Assembly (NCBI GenBank): GCA_049603835.1
Contig: JBMYSZ010000001.1
Span: 344,423 to 408,422, forward strand
DNA length: 64,000 nt
From: Mangrovicoccus sp049603835
GTDB taxonomy: Bacteria; Pseudomonadota; Alphaproteobacteria; Rhodobacterales; Rhodobacteraceae
Direction: 5' to 3'
Shown: piece after piece, positions 53,116-63,112 of the stretch
How the letters are laid out: each line of letters opens with the position of its first letter
How positions within the stretch are numbered: position 1 is the first letter of the stretch
The notes under the pieces: model-generated
Seen by the model: only the letters and a program-made list of their open reading frames with translations
The model's database searches: none
What the model was told of the DNA's origin: nothing
Made by a program: the position numbers and the translations under genes

Positions 53116-55266
53116 ATGGAAACCATCATCCTCTTTGCCCCTCTGGTCGGCTCGCTGATTTGCGGCTTTGGCTTTCGCCTGATTGGCGAAGATGCCGCTA
53201 AATGGACCGCGACGGGCCTGCTATTTCTAAGCTGCCTGCTCAGCTGGATCGTTTTCCTCGGCCATGACGGCCATGCGGAAATCATCAATATCATGCGCTG
53301 GATCGAGAGCGGGTCGCTATCGGCCAATTGGGGCATCCGCCTGGACCGGCTGACCGCGATCATGCTGATCGTTGTGACCAGCGTGTCGGCTTTGGTGCAT
53401 CTTTACAGCTTTGGCTATATGGCTCATGATGATCAGTTCAAGGAAGGCGAAGAAAGCTATCGCCCGCGCTTCTTTGCTTATCTGTCCTTCTTTACCTTCG
53501 CCATGCTGGCTCTGGTGACCTCTGACAATCTGGTGCAGATGTTCTTTGGCTGGGAAGGTGTGGGTGTCGCCTCTTACCTGCTGATCGGCTTCTACTACCG
53601 CAAACCTTCCGCGGGTGCCGCAGCGATGAAGGCCTTTATCGTCAACCGTGTGGGCGATTTTGGCTTTGCCTTGGGCATTTTTGCGCTGTTCTTCCTCACC
53701 GATAGCACGCAGTTTGATATCATCTTTGCTTCCGCGCCTGAGCTGGCGGAGATGAATATCAATTTCCTCGGGGCCGAGATGAATGCCGCAAATCTTTGCG
53801 CGATCTTGCTCTTTATCGGCGCTATGGGGAAATCGGCGCAGCTCTTCCTGCACACTTGGCTGCCGGATGCGATGGAAGGCCCGACACCGGTTTCTGCTCT
53901 GATCCACGCCGCGACCATGGTGACCGCTGGGGTCTTCCTGGTATGTCGCATGTCGCCGGTCTTTGAATATGCGCCGGAGGCTCTGACCTTTGTGACCTTT
54001 GTGGGCGCATCTACGGCCTTCTTCGCGGCGACTTGCGGCCTTGTGCAGACGGATATCAAACGGGTGATCGCTTATTCGACCTGTTCGCAGCTGGGCTATA
54101 TGTTTGTGGCAGCAGGTGTCGGGGTTTACTCCGCCGCGATGTTCCATCTCTTCACCCATGCTTTCTTCAAAGCGATGCTCTTCCTCGGTGCCGGCTCGGT
54201 GATCCATGCCATGCATCACGAGCAAGACATGATGAATTACGGCGGTCTGCGCAAAAAGATCCCCTATACATTTGCGGCGATGATGGTGGGCACGCTGGCC
54301 ATCACCGGCGTGGGCATTCCGCTGACCCATATTGGCTTTGCTGGTTTCTTGTCGAAAGACGCGATTATCGAAAGCGCTTGGGCGGGGCAGAATATCATGG
54401 CCAATTACGCTTTCTGGATGCTGGTCATCGCTGCGGCTATGACAAGTTTCTATAGCTGGCGCCTGATCTTCCTGACCTTCTATGGCAAACCGCGCGGCGA
54501 TAAGCATACGCATGATCACGCCCATGAGAGCCCGAAAACCATGCTGATCCCGCTTGGGGTGCTGGGGCTTGGCGCAATCCTGGCCGGTATGATCTGGTAT
54601 GGGCCGTTCTTTGGGGATCACCACAAGGTAGAGCGCTTCTTCGGCATCCCGCATCAAGTTGAAACGTCAGCCCATGGTGACGCTCATGGCCACGACCATG
54701 CGGAAGCAGGCCATGGTGATGATCACGGAAATGATCATGGGAATGATCACACCGCGATGGCAAAGGATGATCACGCAGCAGAGGCTGAGGGGCATCACGA
54801 CGTGGCGCAAGCACTGATCGGCGCGATCTTTATGGGGCCGGACAATCACGTAATGGATGAGGCGCACCACGCCCCGGTTTGGGTGAAAGTTTCGCCCTTC
54901 GTGGCGATGGTCCTGGGCTTCTTGTTGGCCTTCCATATGTATATCCGCCGCCCGGATCTGCCGGCGAAACTCGCGGAAAACCAAAAACCGCTTTACGACT
55001 TCCTCTGGAACAAGTGGTATTTCGACCAGCTTTATGACGTGGTCTTCGTCAAACCTGCGCAGTCCATTGGGCGTTTCCTGTGGAAATGGGGCGATGGGGC
55101 AACGATCGATGGCGGCATTAATGGCCTGGCCATGGGGATCATTCCCTTCTTCACCCGGCTCGCGGGGCGGGCGCAAAACGGTTATATCTTCACTTACGCA
55201 TTCGCCATGGTTTTGGGCATTGGCCTGCTCATCACATGGATGATCCTCAGCGGAGGGGCTGAGTAA
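53116..55266 (+). CDS. nuoL: NADH-quinone oxidoreductase subunit L with histidine-rich loop
   Basis: A 716-residue NuoL (ND5) antiporter-like subunit: IRLDRLTAIMLIVVTSVSAL, GWEGVGVASYLLIGFYYRKP, LPDAMEGPTPVSALIHAATM, and C-terminal spans linked by the lateral helix. Residues about 516-565 are an insertion rich in His, Asp and Gly (HGDAHGHDHAEAGHGDDHGN and more). This is longer than usual and lies between predicted membrane spans. nuoM starts in its stop codon. Confidence 0.97.
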   Translation: METIILFAPLVGSLICGFGFRLIGEDAAKWTATGLLFLSCLLSWIVFLGHDGHAEIINIMRWIESGSLSANWGIRLDRLTAIMLIVVTSVSALVHLYSFGYMAHDDQFKEGEESYRPRFFAYLSFFTFAMLALVTSDNLVQMFFGWEGVGVASYLLIGFYYRKPSAGAAAMKAFIVNRVGDFGFALGIFALFFLTDSTQFDIIFASAPELAEMNINFLGAEMNAANLCAILLFIGAMGKSAQLFLHTWLPDAMEGPTPVSALIHAATMVTAGVFLVCRMSPVFEYAPEALTFVTFVGASTAFFAATCGLVQTDIKRVIAYSTCSQLGYMFVAAGVGVYSAAMFHLFTHAFFKAMLFLGAGSVIHAMHHEQDMMNYGGLRKKIPYTFAAMMVGTLAITGVGIPLTHIGFAGFLSKDAIIESAWAGQNIMANYAFWMLVIAAAMTSFYSWRLIFLTFYGKPRGDKHTHDHAHESPKTMLIPLGVLGLGAILAGMIWYGPFFGDHHKVERFFGIPHQVETSAHGDAHGHDHAEAGHGDDHGNDHGNDHTAMAKDDHAAEAEGHHDVAQALIGAIFMGPDNHVMDEAHHAPVWVKVSPFVAMVLGFLLAFHMYIRRPDLPAKLAENQKPLYDFLWNKWYFDQLYDVVFVKPAQSIGRFLWKWGDGATIDGGINGLAMGIIPFFTRLAGRAQNGYIFTYAFAMVLGIGLLITWMILSGGAE

Positions 55267-56834
55267 TGGACAATCTTCTATCCATCGTCACTTTCATGCC
55301 CCTGGTTGCGGCTGCCATTTTGGCGCTGTTCCTGCGGGGCGAAGATGAAGCGGCGCAAAGCAATGCCAAATGGGTGGCATTCGCGGCGACGGTTCTAACC
55401 TTCCTTTTGTCACTGTTTATCCTGTTTGGATTTGACAGCTCGGACACCGGGTTCCAGTTCGTCGAAGAGCATAAATGGATCTTGGGCCTGAATTACCGCA
55501 TGGGCGTAGACGGGATTTCGATCCTGTTTGTCATGCTGACCACATTCCTGATGCCGTTGGTCATTGCCTCCTGTTGGGATGTGAAACACCGGGTTAAGGA
55601 ATATATGATCGCCTTCTTGGCGCTTGAAACCCTGATGCTCGGCGTGTTCTGCGCCTTGGATCTGGTGCTGTTCTACCTCTTCTTCGAAGGCGGACTGATC
55701 CCAATGTTCCTGATCATCGGGATTTGGGGTGGCAAGAACCGCATCTATGCAGCGTTCAAATTCTTCCTTTATACCTTCCTCGGCTCGGTTTTGATGCTGG
55801 TCGCGATGGTGGGCATGTATATCGACGCGGGCACATCTTGCATCGCGACATGTGGCCCGGACGCTGCAAGCCTGCTGACCCATAACTTTGGCACGGAAAC
55901 CTTCTCGGTTCTCGGTATCCAAGTGGTGGGCGGTATGCAGACCATGCTGTGGTTGGCCTTCTTTGCCTCTTTCGCGGTGAAAATGCCCATGTGGCCGGTT
56001 CATACTTGGTTGCCTGATGCCCATGTGCAGGCGCCGACCGCTGGGTCGGTTGTGCTGGCGGCGATCTTGTTGAAGATGGGGGGCTATGGTTTCTTGCGCT
56101 TCAGCTTGCCCATGTTCCCGGTTGGCTCGGAAATTCTGGCGCCGCTGGTGCTGTGGATGTCCGCGATTGCGATTGTCTATACCTCGCTCGTAGCGCTGGT
56201 GCAGAATGATATGAAAAAGCTGATCGCGTACTCCTCGGTCGCCCATATGGGCTATGTGACCATGGGGATTTTCGCGGCGAACCAGCAAGGTATCGATGGC
56301 GCGATTTTCCAGATGCTGAGCCATGGCTTTGTGTCGGGTGCGCTCTTCCTGTGCGTCGGTGTGATATATGACCGGATGCATACCCGCGAAATCGATGCAT
56401 ATGGCGGCCTGATCAATCGGATGCCGGCCTATGCGGTGATCTTCATGCTCTTTACCATGGCCAATGTGGGGCTTCCGGGGACATCCGGCTTTGTCGGCGA
56501 ATTCCTGACTTTGATGGGCGTGTTCCAGGTCAATACTTGGGTCGCTTTGGTGGCGACGACTGGTGTGATCTTGTCGGCGGCCTATGCGCTTTGGCTGTAT
56601 CGCCGGGTTGTGCTGGGCGATCTGATCAAAGAAAGCCTGAAATCCATCACCGATATGAACTGGCGCGAGCGTACAATCTTTGCGCCGCTCGTTGTCATGA
56701 CTTTGCTTTTGGGCGTCTATCCGAGCCTGGTGACCGATATTATCGGCCCCTCGGTCGAAGCGCTGATCGGCTCTTATGAGACCGCCCTTGCAGACTACAC
56801 CCCGCAGGCCACTCTGGCCGCGGCAGAGCACTGA
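55266..56834 (+). CDS. nuoM: NADH-quinone oxidoreductase subunit M
   Basis: A 522-residue NuoM (ND4), an antiporter-like subunit with about 14 spans: YRMGVDGISILFVMLTTFLM, LFYLFFEGGLIPMFLIIGIW, HTWLPDAHVQAPTAGSVVLA and IAYSSVAHMGYVTMGIF. It overlaps nuoL by one base. Confidence 0.98.
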   Translation: MDNLLSIVTFMPLVAAAILALFLRGEDEAAQSNAKWVAFAATVLTFLLSLFILFGFDSSDTGFQFVEEHKWILGLNYRMGVDGISILFVMLTTFLMPLVIASCWDVKHRVKEYMIAFLALETLMLGVFCALDLVLFYLFFEGGLIPMFLIIGIWGGKNRIYAAFKFFLYTFLGSVLMLVAMVGMYIDAGTSCIATCGPDAASLLTHNFGTETFSVLGIQVVGGMQTMLWLAFFASFAVKMPMWPVHTWLPDAHVQAPTAGSVVLAAILLKMGGYGFLRFSLPMFPVGSEILAPLVLWMSAIAIVYTSLVALVQNDMKKLIAYSSVAHMGYVTMGIFAANQQGIDGAIFQMLSHGFVSGALFLCVGVIYDRMHTREIDAYGGLINRMPAYAVIFMLFTMANVGLPGTSGFVGEFLTLMGVFQVNTWVALVATTGVILSAAYALWLYRRVVLGDLIKESLKSITDMNWRERTIFAPLVVMTLLLGVYPSLVTDIIGPSVEALIGSYETALADYTPQATLAAAEH

Positions 56835-56844
56835 GGACTGACCG

Positions 56845-58284
56845 ATGACCGCCTCTGATTTCGCAGCCATCCTGCCCGAGATCGTTCTTGCGCTTTATGC
56901 CATGGGCGCGCTCCTCGCTGTTGTCTATACTGCCAAAGATAAGGCAGCGCCGATGCTGACTTGGACCACGGCGGGGCTTTTCTTGCTGGTGGCCTTTTGG
57001 GTCGGCATTTCCGGCAGTGGCACGAATGTCGCCTTTTCGGGCATGTTCATCGATGATGCGTTTTCGCGCTTTGCGAAAGTGACGATCTTGCTGGCCGCTG
57101 GTTTGGTTTTGGTGATGAGCCAAGCCTATATGCAGCGGCGTGACCTGCTTCGCTTCGAATATCCGATCCTGATCGTGCTAGCGGCTGTCGGCATGATGAT
57201 GATGGTATCGGCCGGCAATCTCATGTCGCTTTATATGGGGCTAGAGCTGCAATCCCTGGCGCTCTATGTGGTTGCTGCGCTGCGCCGCGATAGTGTGAAA
57301 TCCACGGAAGCGGGGCTGAAATATTTCGTACTGGGCGCGCTGAGTTCGGGTCTGCTGCTCTATGGTGCCTCGTTGGTCTACGGCTTTGCAGGCACCACGG
57401 ATTTCAGCGGCATCGTGACCGTCGCGCTTTCGGGCGAGGTGTCTTTGGGCCTTCTCTTCGGCATCGTCTTTATGGTGTCGGGCCTGGCCTTTAAGGTGTC
57501 TGCCGCGCCATTCCATATGTGGACGCCGGATGTTTACGAAGGCTCGCCAACTCCGGTCACGGCCTTCTTTGCCACCGCGCCGAAAATGGCGGCCATGGCA
57601 TTATTTGCACGGCTCTTGCATGACGCCTTCGGCAATGCCGTTTCCGATTGGAGCCAGGTGATCGCGGCTTTGTCGGTGATCTCCATGTTCCTTGGAGCGA
57701 TTGCGGCGATTGGCCAAACCAATATCAAACGTCTGATGGCCTATTCCTCCATCGCGCATATGGGCTATGCTCTGATGGGGCTGGCGGCAGGTACGGCGCT
57801 TGGTGTGCAGGCGATGCTGGTCTATATGGCGATCTATATCACCATGAATATCGGCACTTTCGCGTTTATCCTGTCCATGGAACGGGAAGGCCGCCCGGTG
57901 GTAGAAATCTCCGCCTTGTCGATGCTGTCGAAACGCGATCCGCTGCGGGCCTTCATCATGCTGGTGCTGTTGTTCAGCCTGGCGGGCGTGCCGCCCATGG
58001 TTGGCTTTTTCGGCAAGCTTTATGTGCTGACCGCAGCTTATGAGGCGGGTTTGGCATGGCTGGCAATCGCCGGTGTGGTCGCTTCAGTGATTGGTGCCTT
58101 CTACTATCTGCGTATCGTTTACTTTATGTATTTCGGCGAAGAAGGTGAGCCGCTGGATGCTGCGCATTCGCCGATCTTGTGGCTTTGCATGGCGGGCTCG
58201 GCGGCGGCAATGGTGCTTGGGGTTGTGAATCTCTTCGGGGTGGAAACCTCGGCAGCGATCGCAGCGGCGGCGCTTGTCCAGTAA
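56845..58284 (+). CDS. nuoN: NADH-quinone oxidoreductase subunit N
   Basis: A 479-residue NuoN (ND2) antiporter-like subunit: GMMMMVSAGNLMSLYMGLEL, FHMWTPDVYEGSPTPVTAFF, IKRLMAYSSIAHMGYALMGL and AGVPPMVGFFGKLYVLTAAY. It completes the 14-subunit set. birA overlaps its 3' end by 11 bases. Confidence 0.98.
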   Translation: MTASDFAAILPEIVLALYAMGALLAVVYTAKDKAAPMLTWTTAGLFLLVAFWVGISGSGTNVAFSGMFIDDAFSRFAKVTILLAAGLVLVMSQAYMQRRDLLRFEYPILIVLAAVGMMMMVSAGNLMSLYMGLELQSLALYVVAALRRDSVKSTEAGLKYFVLGALSSGLLLYGASLVYGFAGTTDFSGIVTVALSGEVSLGLLFGIVFMVSGLAFKVSAAPFHMWTPDVYEGSPTPVTAFFATAPKMAAMALFARLLHDAFGNAVSDWSQVIAALSVISMFLGAIAAIGQTNIKRLMAYSSIAHMGYALMGLAAGTALGVQAMLVYMAIYITMNIGTFAFILSMEREGRPVVEISALSMLSKRDPLRAFIMLVLLFSLAGVPPMVGFFGKLYVLTAAYEAGLAWLAIAGVVASVIGAFYYLRIVYFMYFGEEGEPLDAAHSPILWLCMAGSAAAMVLGVVNLFGVETSAAIAAAALVQ

Positions 58285-59056
58285 ACTCAGCGATGCAGCT
58301 CTAAGCCCGGATTGGCCGCAAGGCACCGGGCTTGTGGCTTTAGAGACGGTCGATAGCACCAATAGCGAGGCGGGGCGGCAAGCTGCTACCGCCTCTGCGC
58401 AGCTTTGGATCACGGCGGAAACTCAGACCGCCGGGCGTGGGCGTCGTGGTAAACCCTGGCTGGCAAGCGGCGCGCCTTTTGCGGCGACCCTCCTAATTCC
58501 CGATCCTGGCCCGGCAGATCAGGCCATGCTGCGCAGCTTTGTGGCGGCTTTGGCTTTGGCGGATGTGTTCTCGCTTTGCGGCGTGGCGGATGATCAGATT
58601 GGGTTGAAATGGCCCAATGATGTGCTGCTAAAGGGGCGCAAAATCGCCGGGATCCTTTTAGAAAGCGCCACCCATAAAGATGGCAGCTTGGCCCATCTGG
58701 CCATTGGCATTGGCGTGAATTTGGCCAGCGCGCCAGATCCCGCAGGCTTGCCGAAAGACGCGGTTGCGCCGATTTCCCTGGCCGATGTGATTGGCGGGCA
58801 GATCGAGGCGGCAAGCTTTCTCACCTTCCTTGCCAGCGCCTATGACAAGCGTGAGGCCCAGTTCCGCGCTTATGGTTTTGGGCCTATTCGCACAGCTTGG
58901 CTCGACAAAGCGGTGCGCATGGGCGAGGTGATCACTGCGCGCACCAGCAGCGAAGAGATCACAGGCAGGTTTGAGACGGTGGATGAGGCTGGTCATCTGA
59001 TGCTTCGCACGGCGAAAGAAATGCGCGCCATTTCCGCCGCCGAGATCTTTTTCTAA
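58274..59056 (+). CDS. birA: Biotin--[acetyl-CoA-carboxylase] ligase BirA (no DNA-binding domain)
   Basis: A 260-residue biotin protein ligase with GRGRRG at 54-59 (biotinyl-AMP binding) and LKWPNDVLLKGRKIAGILLE (KWPND at 112-116 with the substrate lysine), plus the C-terminal SH3-like domain. There is no N-terminal helix-turn-helix, so it should not act as a repressor. The start is taken as TTG at 58274 inside nuoN, giving a plausible N-terminus; no ATG or GTG closer to the conserved region fits. Confidence 0.92.
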   Translation: MSSKLSDAALSPDWPQGTGLVALETVDSTNSEAGRQAATASAQLWITAETQTAGRGRRGKPWLASGAPFAATLLIPDPGPADQAMLRSFVAALALADVFSLCGVADDQIGLKWPNDVLLKGRKIAGILLESATHKDGSLAHLAIGIGVNLASAPDPAGLPKDAVAPISLADVIGGQIEAASFLTFLASAYDKREAQFRAYGFGPIRTAWLDKAVRMGEVITARTSSEEITGRFETVDEAGHLMLRTAKEMRAISAAEIFF

Positions 59057-59077
59057 GACCCGCCCGAGGAGAAGCCA

Positions 59078-59878
59078 ATGCTTTTAGCCATCGATTGCGG
59101 CAATACCAATACCGTCTTTTCCATTTGGAATGGCGAAGAATTCCTGTGCACCTGGCGCATATCCACCGATCAGACCCGCACGGCTGACGAATATTATGTG
59201 TGGCTGACCTCGCTCATGGCGATGAGTGATCTGCAGGTCGGCATTGATGCGGTGATCGTGTCATCCACCGTGCCGCGCGTGGTGTTCAATCTGCGGGTTC
59301 TGTCGAGCCGCTATTTCAATTGCCGCCCCGTCGTGGTGGGCAAACCGGAATGCGCCCTGCCTATGGAGCCGCGGGTTGATCCGGGCACTGCTGTTGGGCC
59401 CGACCGGTTGGTGAATTCCGTCGCGGGTTATGATCTGCATGGGGGCAATCTGATCGTAGTGGATTTTGGCACTGCGACGACTTTTGACGTGGTGGATGAA
59501 GACGGCGCTTATATTGGCGGGGTGATTGCGCCTGGGGTCAATCTGAGCCTAGAGGCGCTGCACCAGGCCGCCGCAGCGCTGCCCCATGTGGATGTGACAA
59601 AACCTGACAAAGTGATTGGCACCAACACAGTCGCCTGTATGCAATCGGGTGTTTTTTGGGGCTATGTCGGTCTAATCAATGGTATTACGACACAAATCAA
59701 AGCAGAACATGGAAAACCGATGAAAGTCATCGGAACGGGCGGATTGGCCCCTTTGTTTCAGCAAGGGGATGCTCTATTCGATGTTTTCGAAGAAGACCTG
59801 ACGATGCACGGGCTCACCGTGATCCATAACTATAATCGGGAGTTGGTCGATCCCACGCGGCAAGCGGTGGCTGAATGA
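59078..59878 (+). CDS. coaX: Type III pantothenate kinase CoaX
   Basis: A 266-residue CoaX of the ASKHA fold with DCGNTNTVFSIW (residues 6-17), VGPDRLVNSVAG and DFGTATTFDVVDEDGAYIGG. It makes 4'-phosphopantothenate, the first step of CoA synthesis. It follows birA by 21 bases with GAGGAGAAG upstream; rnj starts in its stop codon. Confidence 0.97.
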   Translation: MLLAIDCGNTNTVFSIWNGEEFLCTWRISTDQTRTADEYYVWLTSLMAMSDLQVGIDAVIVSSTVPRVVFNLRVLSSRYFNCRPVVVGKPECALPMEPRVDPGTAVGPDRLVNSVAGYDLHGGNLIVVDFGTATTFDVVDEDGAYIGGVIAPGVNLSLEALHQAAAALPHVDVTKPDKVIGTNTVACMQSGVFWGYVGLINGITTQIKAEHGKPMKVIGTGGLAPLFQQGDALFDVFEEDLTMHGLTVIHNYNRELVDPTRQAVAE

Positions 59879-61545
59879 GTTCTGAGCGTTTGATCTATCT
59901 CGCCCTTGGTGGCGCGGGCGAGATCGGTATGAATTGTTACGTCTATGGCTATGGGCCAGCAGATGACGAACGGTATATTGTAATCGATCTTGGGGTGGCT
60001 TTCCCGGATATGGACGGATCGCCTGGGGTTGATCTGATCTTTCCGGATATTTCCTGGCTCGAAGAGCGGCGCGACCAGATTGAGGCGGTTTTCATCACCC
60101 ATGCGCATGAAGACCATGTGGGCGGGGTTGGCCATCTATGGTCTCGGCTCAAAGCGCCGATTTATGCGCGTCCCTTCACCGCGAATATCGCTCGCCGGAA
60201 AATGGAAGATGCGGGCATGCCGACGGAGCAAGTGCGGACCGCCGCGCCTTGGCCCGAGGTGATCGAGGCGGGGCCGTTCAAAATCGGCTTCCTGCCCATG
60301 TCCCATTCTATCCCGGAAACATCGGCGATGGTGATCGACAGCCCGGCGGGGCGGGTGCTGCATTCCGGCGATTTTAAGCTCGACGCAACGCCCGGCGTGG
60401 GCGAGCCATTTGATCCGCATCTATGGCAGGAAATTTCTAAGCCCGGCGTGCTGGCGTTGACCTGCGACAGCACCAATGTGTTTTCCGAATATCCCGGCCG
60501 GTCCGAGGCGGTGGTTGGTCCTGAAATCACCAAGCTTGTGAGCGGCGCATCGGGGATGGTGGTCGCCACGACTTTCGCTTCGAATATTGCCCGGGTGAAA
60601 ACTTTGGCGGAGGCCGGCAAAGCAGCCGGGCGTTCGGTTGTGCTTTTGGGGCGGGCCATGCGGCGCATGGTGACCGCGGCGATTGAAACTGGCGTGCTGA
60701 GTGATTTCCCGAAAACGCTGAGCGTCGAGGATGCGGTGCAGGTGCCGCGCGAAAATCTGATGCTCTTGGTGACTGGCAGTCAGGGGGAGAGGCGCGCTGC
60801 CTCGGCTCAGCTGGCACGGGGGAAATATCTGGGGTTGGAAATGAAGGAAGGGGATATGTTCCTTTTCTCGTCCAAAACCATTCCCGGAAATGAGCGCGGC
60901 GTTATCCGGATCATCAACCAGTTTTCGGAAATGGGCGTTGATGTGGTCGATGACAGCTCCGGCAAATATCACGTATCGGGCCATGCGAACCGCCCGGATT
61001 TGCTGGCGCTGCACACGCTGGTTAACCCGCAATTGGTTGTGCCCATGCATGGCGAGCATCGACATCTGCGCGCTCATGTGAAACTGGCGGAAAGCGAAGG
61101 GCGCAAAGGCATTTTGGCGCCTAACGGCACTATGGTTGAGCTGACCGGCAATGAGCCCAAAATCGTCGCTTATTACGAAACGGGCCGGACCTATTTGGAT
61201 GGCTCCGTGCAGATCGGCGCGATGGATGGCGTGGTGCGCGACCGGATCCGCATGGCATTGAATGGTCATGTGATCGTCACGGTGATCCTGGATGAAGAGG
61301 ACGAGCCTTTGGGCGAGCCTTGGTGCGAGGTCATGGGGCTGCCGGAAATCGGCAAATCCCGCGCGCCTTTGGTGGATGTGTTGGAAGAGGATCTTTCGCA
61401 GCTTTTGGGCCGCTCCAAAAAGAAAACTCTGGCCGATGATGACGAGCTGACCGATGCTATGCGCCGCACAACCCGCAATTCCGCGAATGCCGAAATCGGC
61501 AAGAAACCGGAAGTCACCGTGGTGATCAGCCGGCTGAGCGACTAA
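59875..61545 (+). CDS. rnj: Ribonuclease J
   Basis: A 556-residue metallo-beta-lactamase/beta-CASP RNase: HAHEDH at 76-81, TCDSTNVFSEYPGRSEAVVG, GSQGERRAASAQLARGKYLG, VSGHANRPDLLALHTLVNPQ and VPMHGEHRHLRAHVKLAESE. It degrades and matures RNA and, in alphaproteobacteria, acts with RNase E. Overlaps coaX by four bases; a terminator follows at 61694. Confidence 0.95.
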   Translation: MSSERLIYLALGGAGEIGMNCYVYGYGPADDERYIVIDLGVAFPDMDGSPGVDLIFPDISWLEERRDQIEAVFITHAHEDHVGGVGHLWSRLKAPIYARPFTANIARRKMEDAGMPTEQVRTAAPWPEVIEAGPFKIGFLPMSHSIPETSAMVIDSPAGRVLHSGDFKLDATPGVGEPFDPHLWQEISKPGVLALTCDSTNVFSEYPGRSEAVVGPEITKLVSGASGMVVATTFASNIARVKTLAEAGKAAGRSVVLLGRAMRRMVTAAIETGVLSDFPKTLSVEDAVQVPRENLMLLVTGSQGERRAASAQLARGKYLGLEMKEGDMFLFSSKTIPGNERGVIRIINQFSEMGVDVVDDSSGKYHVSGHANRPDLLALHTLVNPQLVVPMHGEHRHLRAHVKLAESEGRKGILAPNGTMVELTGNEPKIVAYYETGRTYLDGSVQIGAMDGVVRDRIRMALNGHVIVTVILDEEDEPLGEPWCEVMGLPEIGKSRAPLVDVLEEDLSQLLGRSKKKTLADDDELTDAMRRTTRNSANAEIGKKPEVTVVISRLSD

Positions 61546-61693
61546 TGCGTTTCGAGAAAAGCTAGAGACACTGAAAATCACTTTTCGCGTTGGAGCAAAG
61601 CGACAGGCAGCGAATAAGTGAGTCAATGATTTGTCGAAACGCTATAAAGCATTGGGCGAAACGCTCTCAACGCCGATGAAAATCAGAAATAAG

Positions 61694-61723
61694 AAAAGGC
61701 GCCCGGATCGGAGCGCCTTTTTT
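61694..61723. terminator. Bidirectional intrinsic terminator between rnj and the DEAD-box gene
   Basis: AAGGCGC and GCGCCTT form a strong stem around a ten-base loop, with AAAA before and TTTTTT after, so T-runs flank the hairpin on both strands. It sits between convergent rnj and the helicase gene. Confidence 0.9.
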
Positions 61724-61750
61724 GTGTCTGCTTTGGGCCGGTGAGCCGGT

Positions 61751-63112
61751 CTAGGCGGTTGCCGCCGCCGCCTCGCGCCGTTCCTCGAAGCTCAGCGCAA
61801 TAAAGCTGGGCATATGATCGCCCATGCCAACAACCTGATGATCATCGCGACGATCAGAGCGACCGCGCCCGCGACGATTATTGCTGCGGCTTGGTTTGTT
61901 GTCCCGTGGCTCTGGCTTCGGTGCCTCGGCCTCTGGGCTTTGACGTTTTGCCGGGGCTGGCGGTGTATAGGGGCTCTCGATACGTGGGATTTCTTTGCTC
62001 ACCAGCGCCTCGATCGCGGCCAGGTTCTTTTCGTCTTGCGGCACGCAGATGGTAAAGGCCTTGCCCTCGCGCCCAGCACGCCCGGTACGACCAATGCGGT
62101 GCACATAATCTTCGGCATGGCCCGGCACGTCGAAATTGAACACATGGCTCACATTCGGGATATCAAGCCCACGCGCCGCCACGTCAGAGGCGCAAAGGAT
62201 CCGCAAATTCCCATCCCGGAAGCCTTGAAGCACTTCCATGCGTTTGGTCTGGTCCAGATCCCCATGGATTGCAGCGGCGTTAAACCCGTATTTGCACAGG
62301 GATTTCGATACGATATCCACATCCATCTTGCGATTGCAGAACACAATCGCATTGGTGCAGGCCTCACCCTCCGCCTCGATCAGCGAGCGCAGCAAAGCAC
62401 GCTTTTCTTTCGGCTGGCGGTCTTTGCGGGACGCTTTATAAAGCACGACGCCCTGAGTGATGGTCTCAGAAGTTGTGGATTGCCGCGCCACCTCGATTTT
62501 CGCAGGCGAGCTGAGGAAAGTATTGGTGATCCGCTCGATTTCCGGCGCCATGGTGGCCGAGAAAAACAGCGTCTGACGGGTGAAGGGTGTCAGGCTAAAG
62601 ATCCGCTCAATATCGGGGATAAAGCCCATATCCAGCATCCGGTCAGCTTCATCCACCACCATGATCTGCACACCGGTCAGCAGCAGCTTGCCCCGCTCGA
62701 AATGGTCCAACAAACGGCCCGGCGTGGCGATCAGAACATCGACGCCGCGATCGATCAGAGCGTCTTGCTCCTTGAAACTTACCCCGCCGATCAACAGCGC
62801 TTTGGTCAGGTTCAAATGTTTGGTGTAGGTATCGAAATTTTCAGCAACCTGGGCCGCCAATTCACGGGTTGGCGCGAGAACCAAGCTGCGCGGCATCCGT
62901 GCCCGCGCCCGACCTTTGGCCAAGAGCGTGATCATCGGCAAGGTAAAGCTGGCTGTTTTGCCCGTCCCGGTTTGCGCGATGCCCAGCACATCTTTGCCCT
63001 CAAGCGCAGGTGGAATGGCACCGGCTTGAATCGGAGTGGGGGTCTCGTAACCTACTTCGGAGATTGCCTGGAGCACCCGAGGATCCAGGCTTAAATCGGT
63101 AAACTTCGTCAT
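61751..63112 (-). CDS. DEAD/DEAH-box RNA helicase (RhlE-like)
   Basis: A 453-residue DEAD-box helicase: Q motif near Q29, motif I AQTGTGKT at 46-53, VDEADRMLD (motif II), SAT (motif III), VAARGLDIPNVSHVFNFDVP (motif V) and HRIGRTGRAGREG (motif VI). The C-terminal 75 residues are rich in Pro, Arg and Ser (KPSRSNNRRGRGRSDRRDD), typical of RhlE-type RNA-binding tails. It unwinds or remodels RNA; placement beside rnj suggests a role in RNA turnover. ATG start. Confidence 0.93.
   Translation of the reverse strand: MTKFTDLSLDPRVLQAISEVGYETPTPIQAGAIPPALEGKDVLGIAQTGTGKTASFTLPMITLLAKGRARARMPRSLVLAPTRELAAQVAENFDTYTKHLNLTKALLIGGVSFKEQDALIDRGVDVLIATPGRLLDHFERGKLLLTGVQIMVVDEADRMLDMGFIPDIERIFSLTPFTRQTLFFSATMAPEIERITNTFLSSPAKIEVARQSTTSETITQGVVLYKASRKDRQPKEKRALLRSLIEAEGEACTNAIVFCNRKMDVDIVSKSLCKYGFNAAAIHGDLDQTKRMEVLQGFRDGNLRILCASDVAARGLDIPNVSHVFNFDVPGHAEDYVHRIGRTGRAGREGKAFTICVPQDEKNLAAIEALVSKEIPRIESPYTPPAPAKRQSPEAEAPKPEPRDNKPSRSNNRRGRGRSDRRDDHQVVGMGDHMPSFIALSFEERREAAAATA

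Noticed and set aside
53317..54657. Long minus-strand frame opposite nuoL (similarly 55410-56870 opposite nuoM)
   Set aside because: Antisense shadows of membrane-protein codons; translations are His/Arg/Gln-rich with no known domain.
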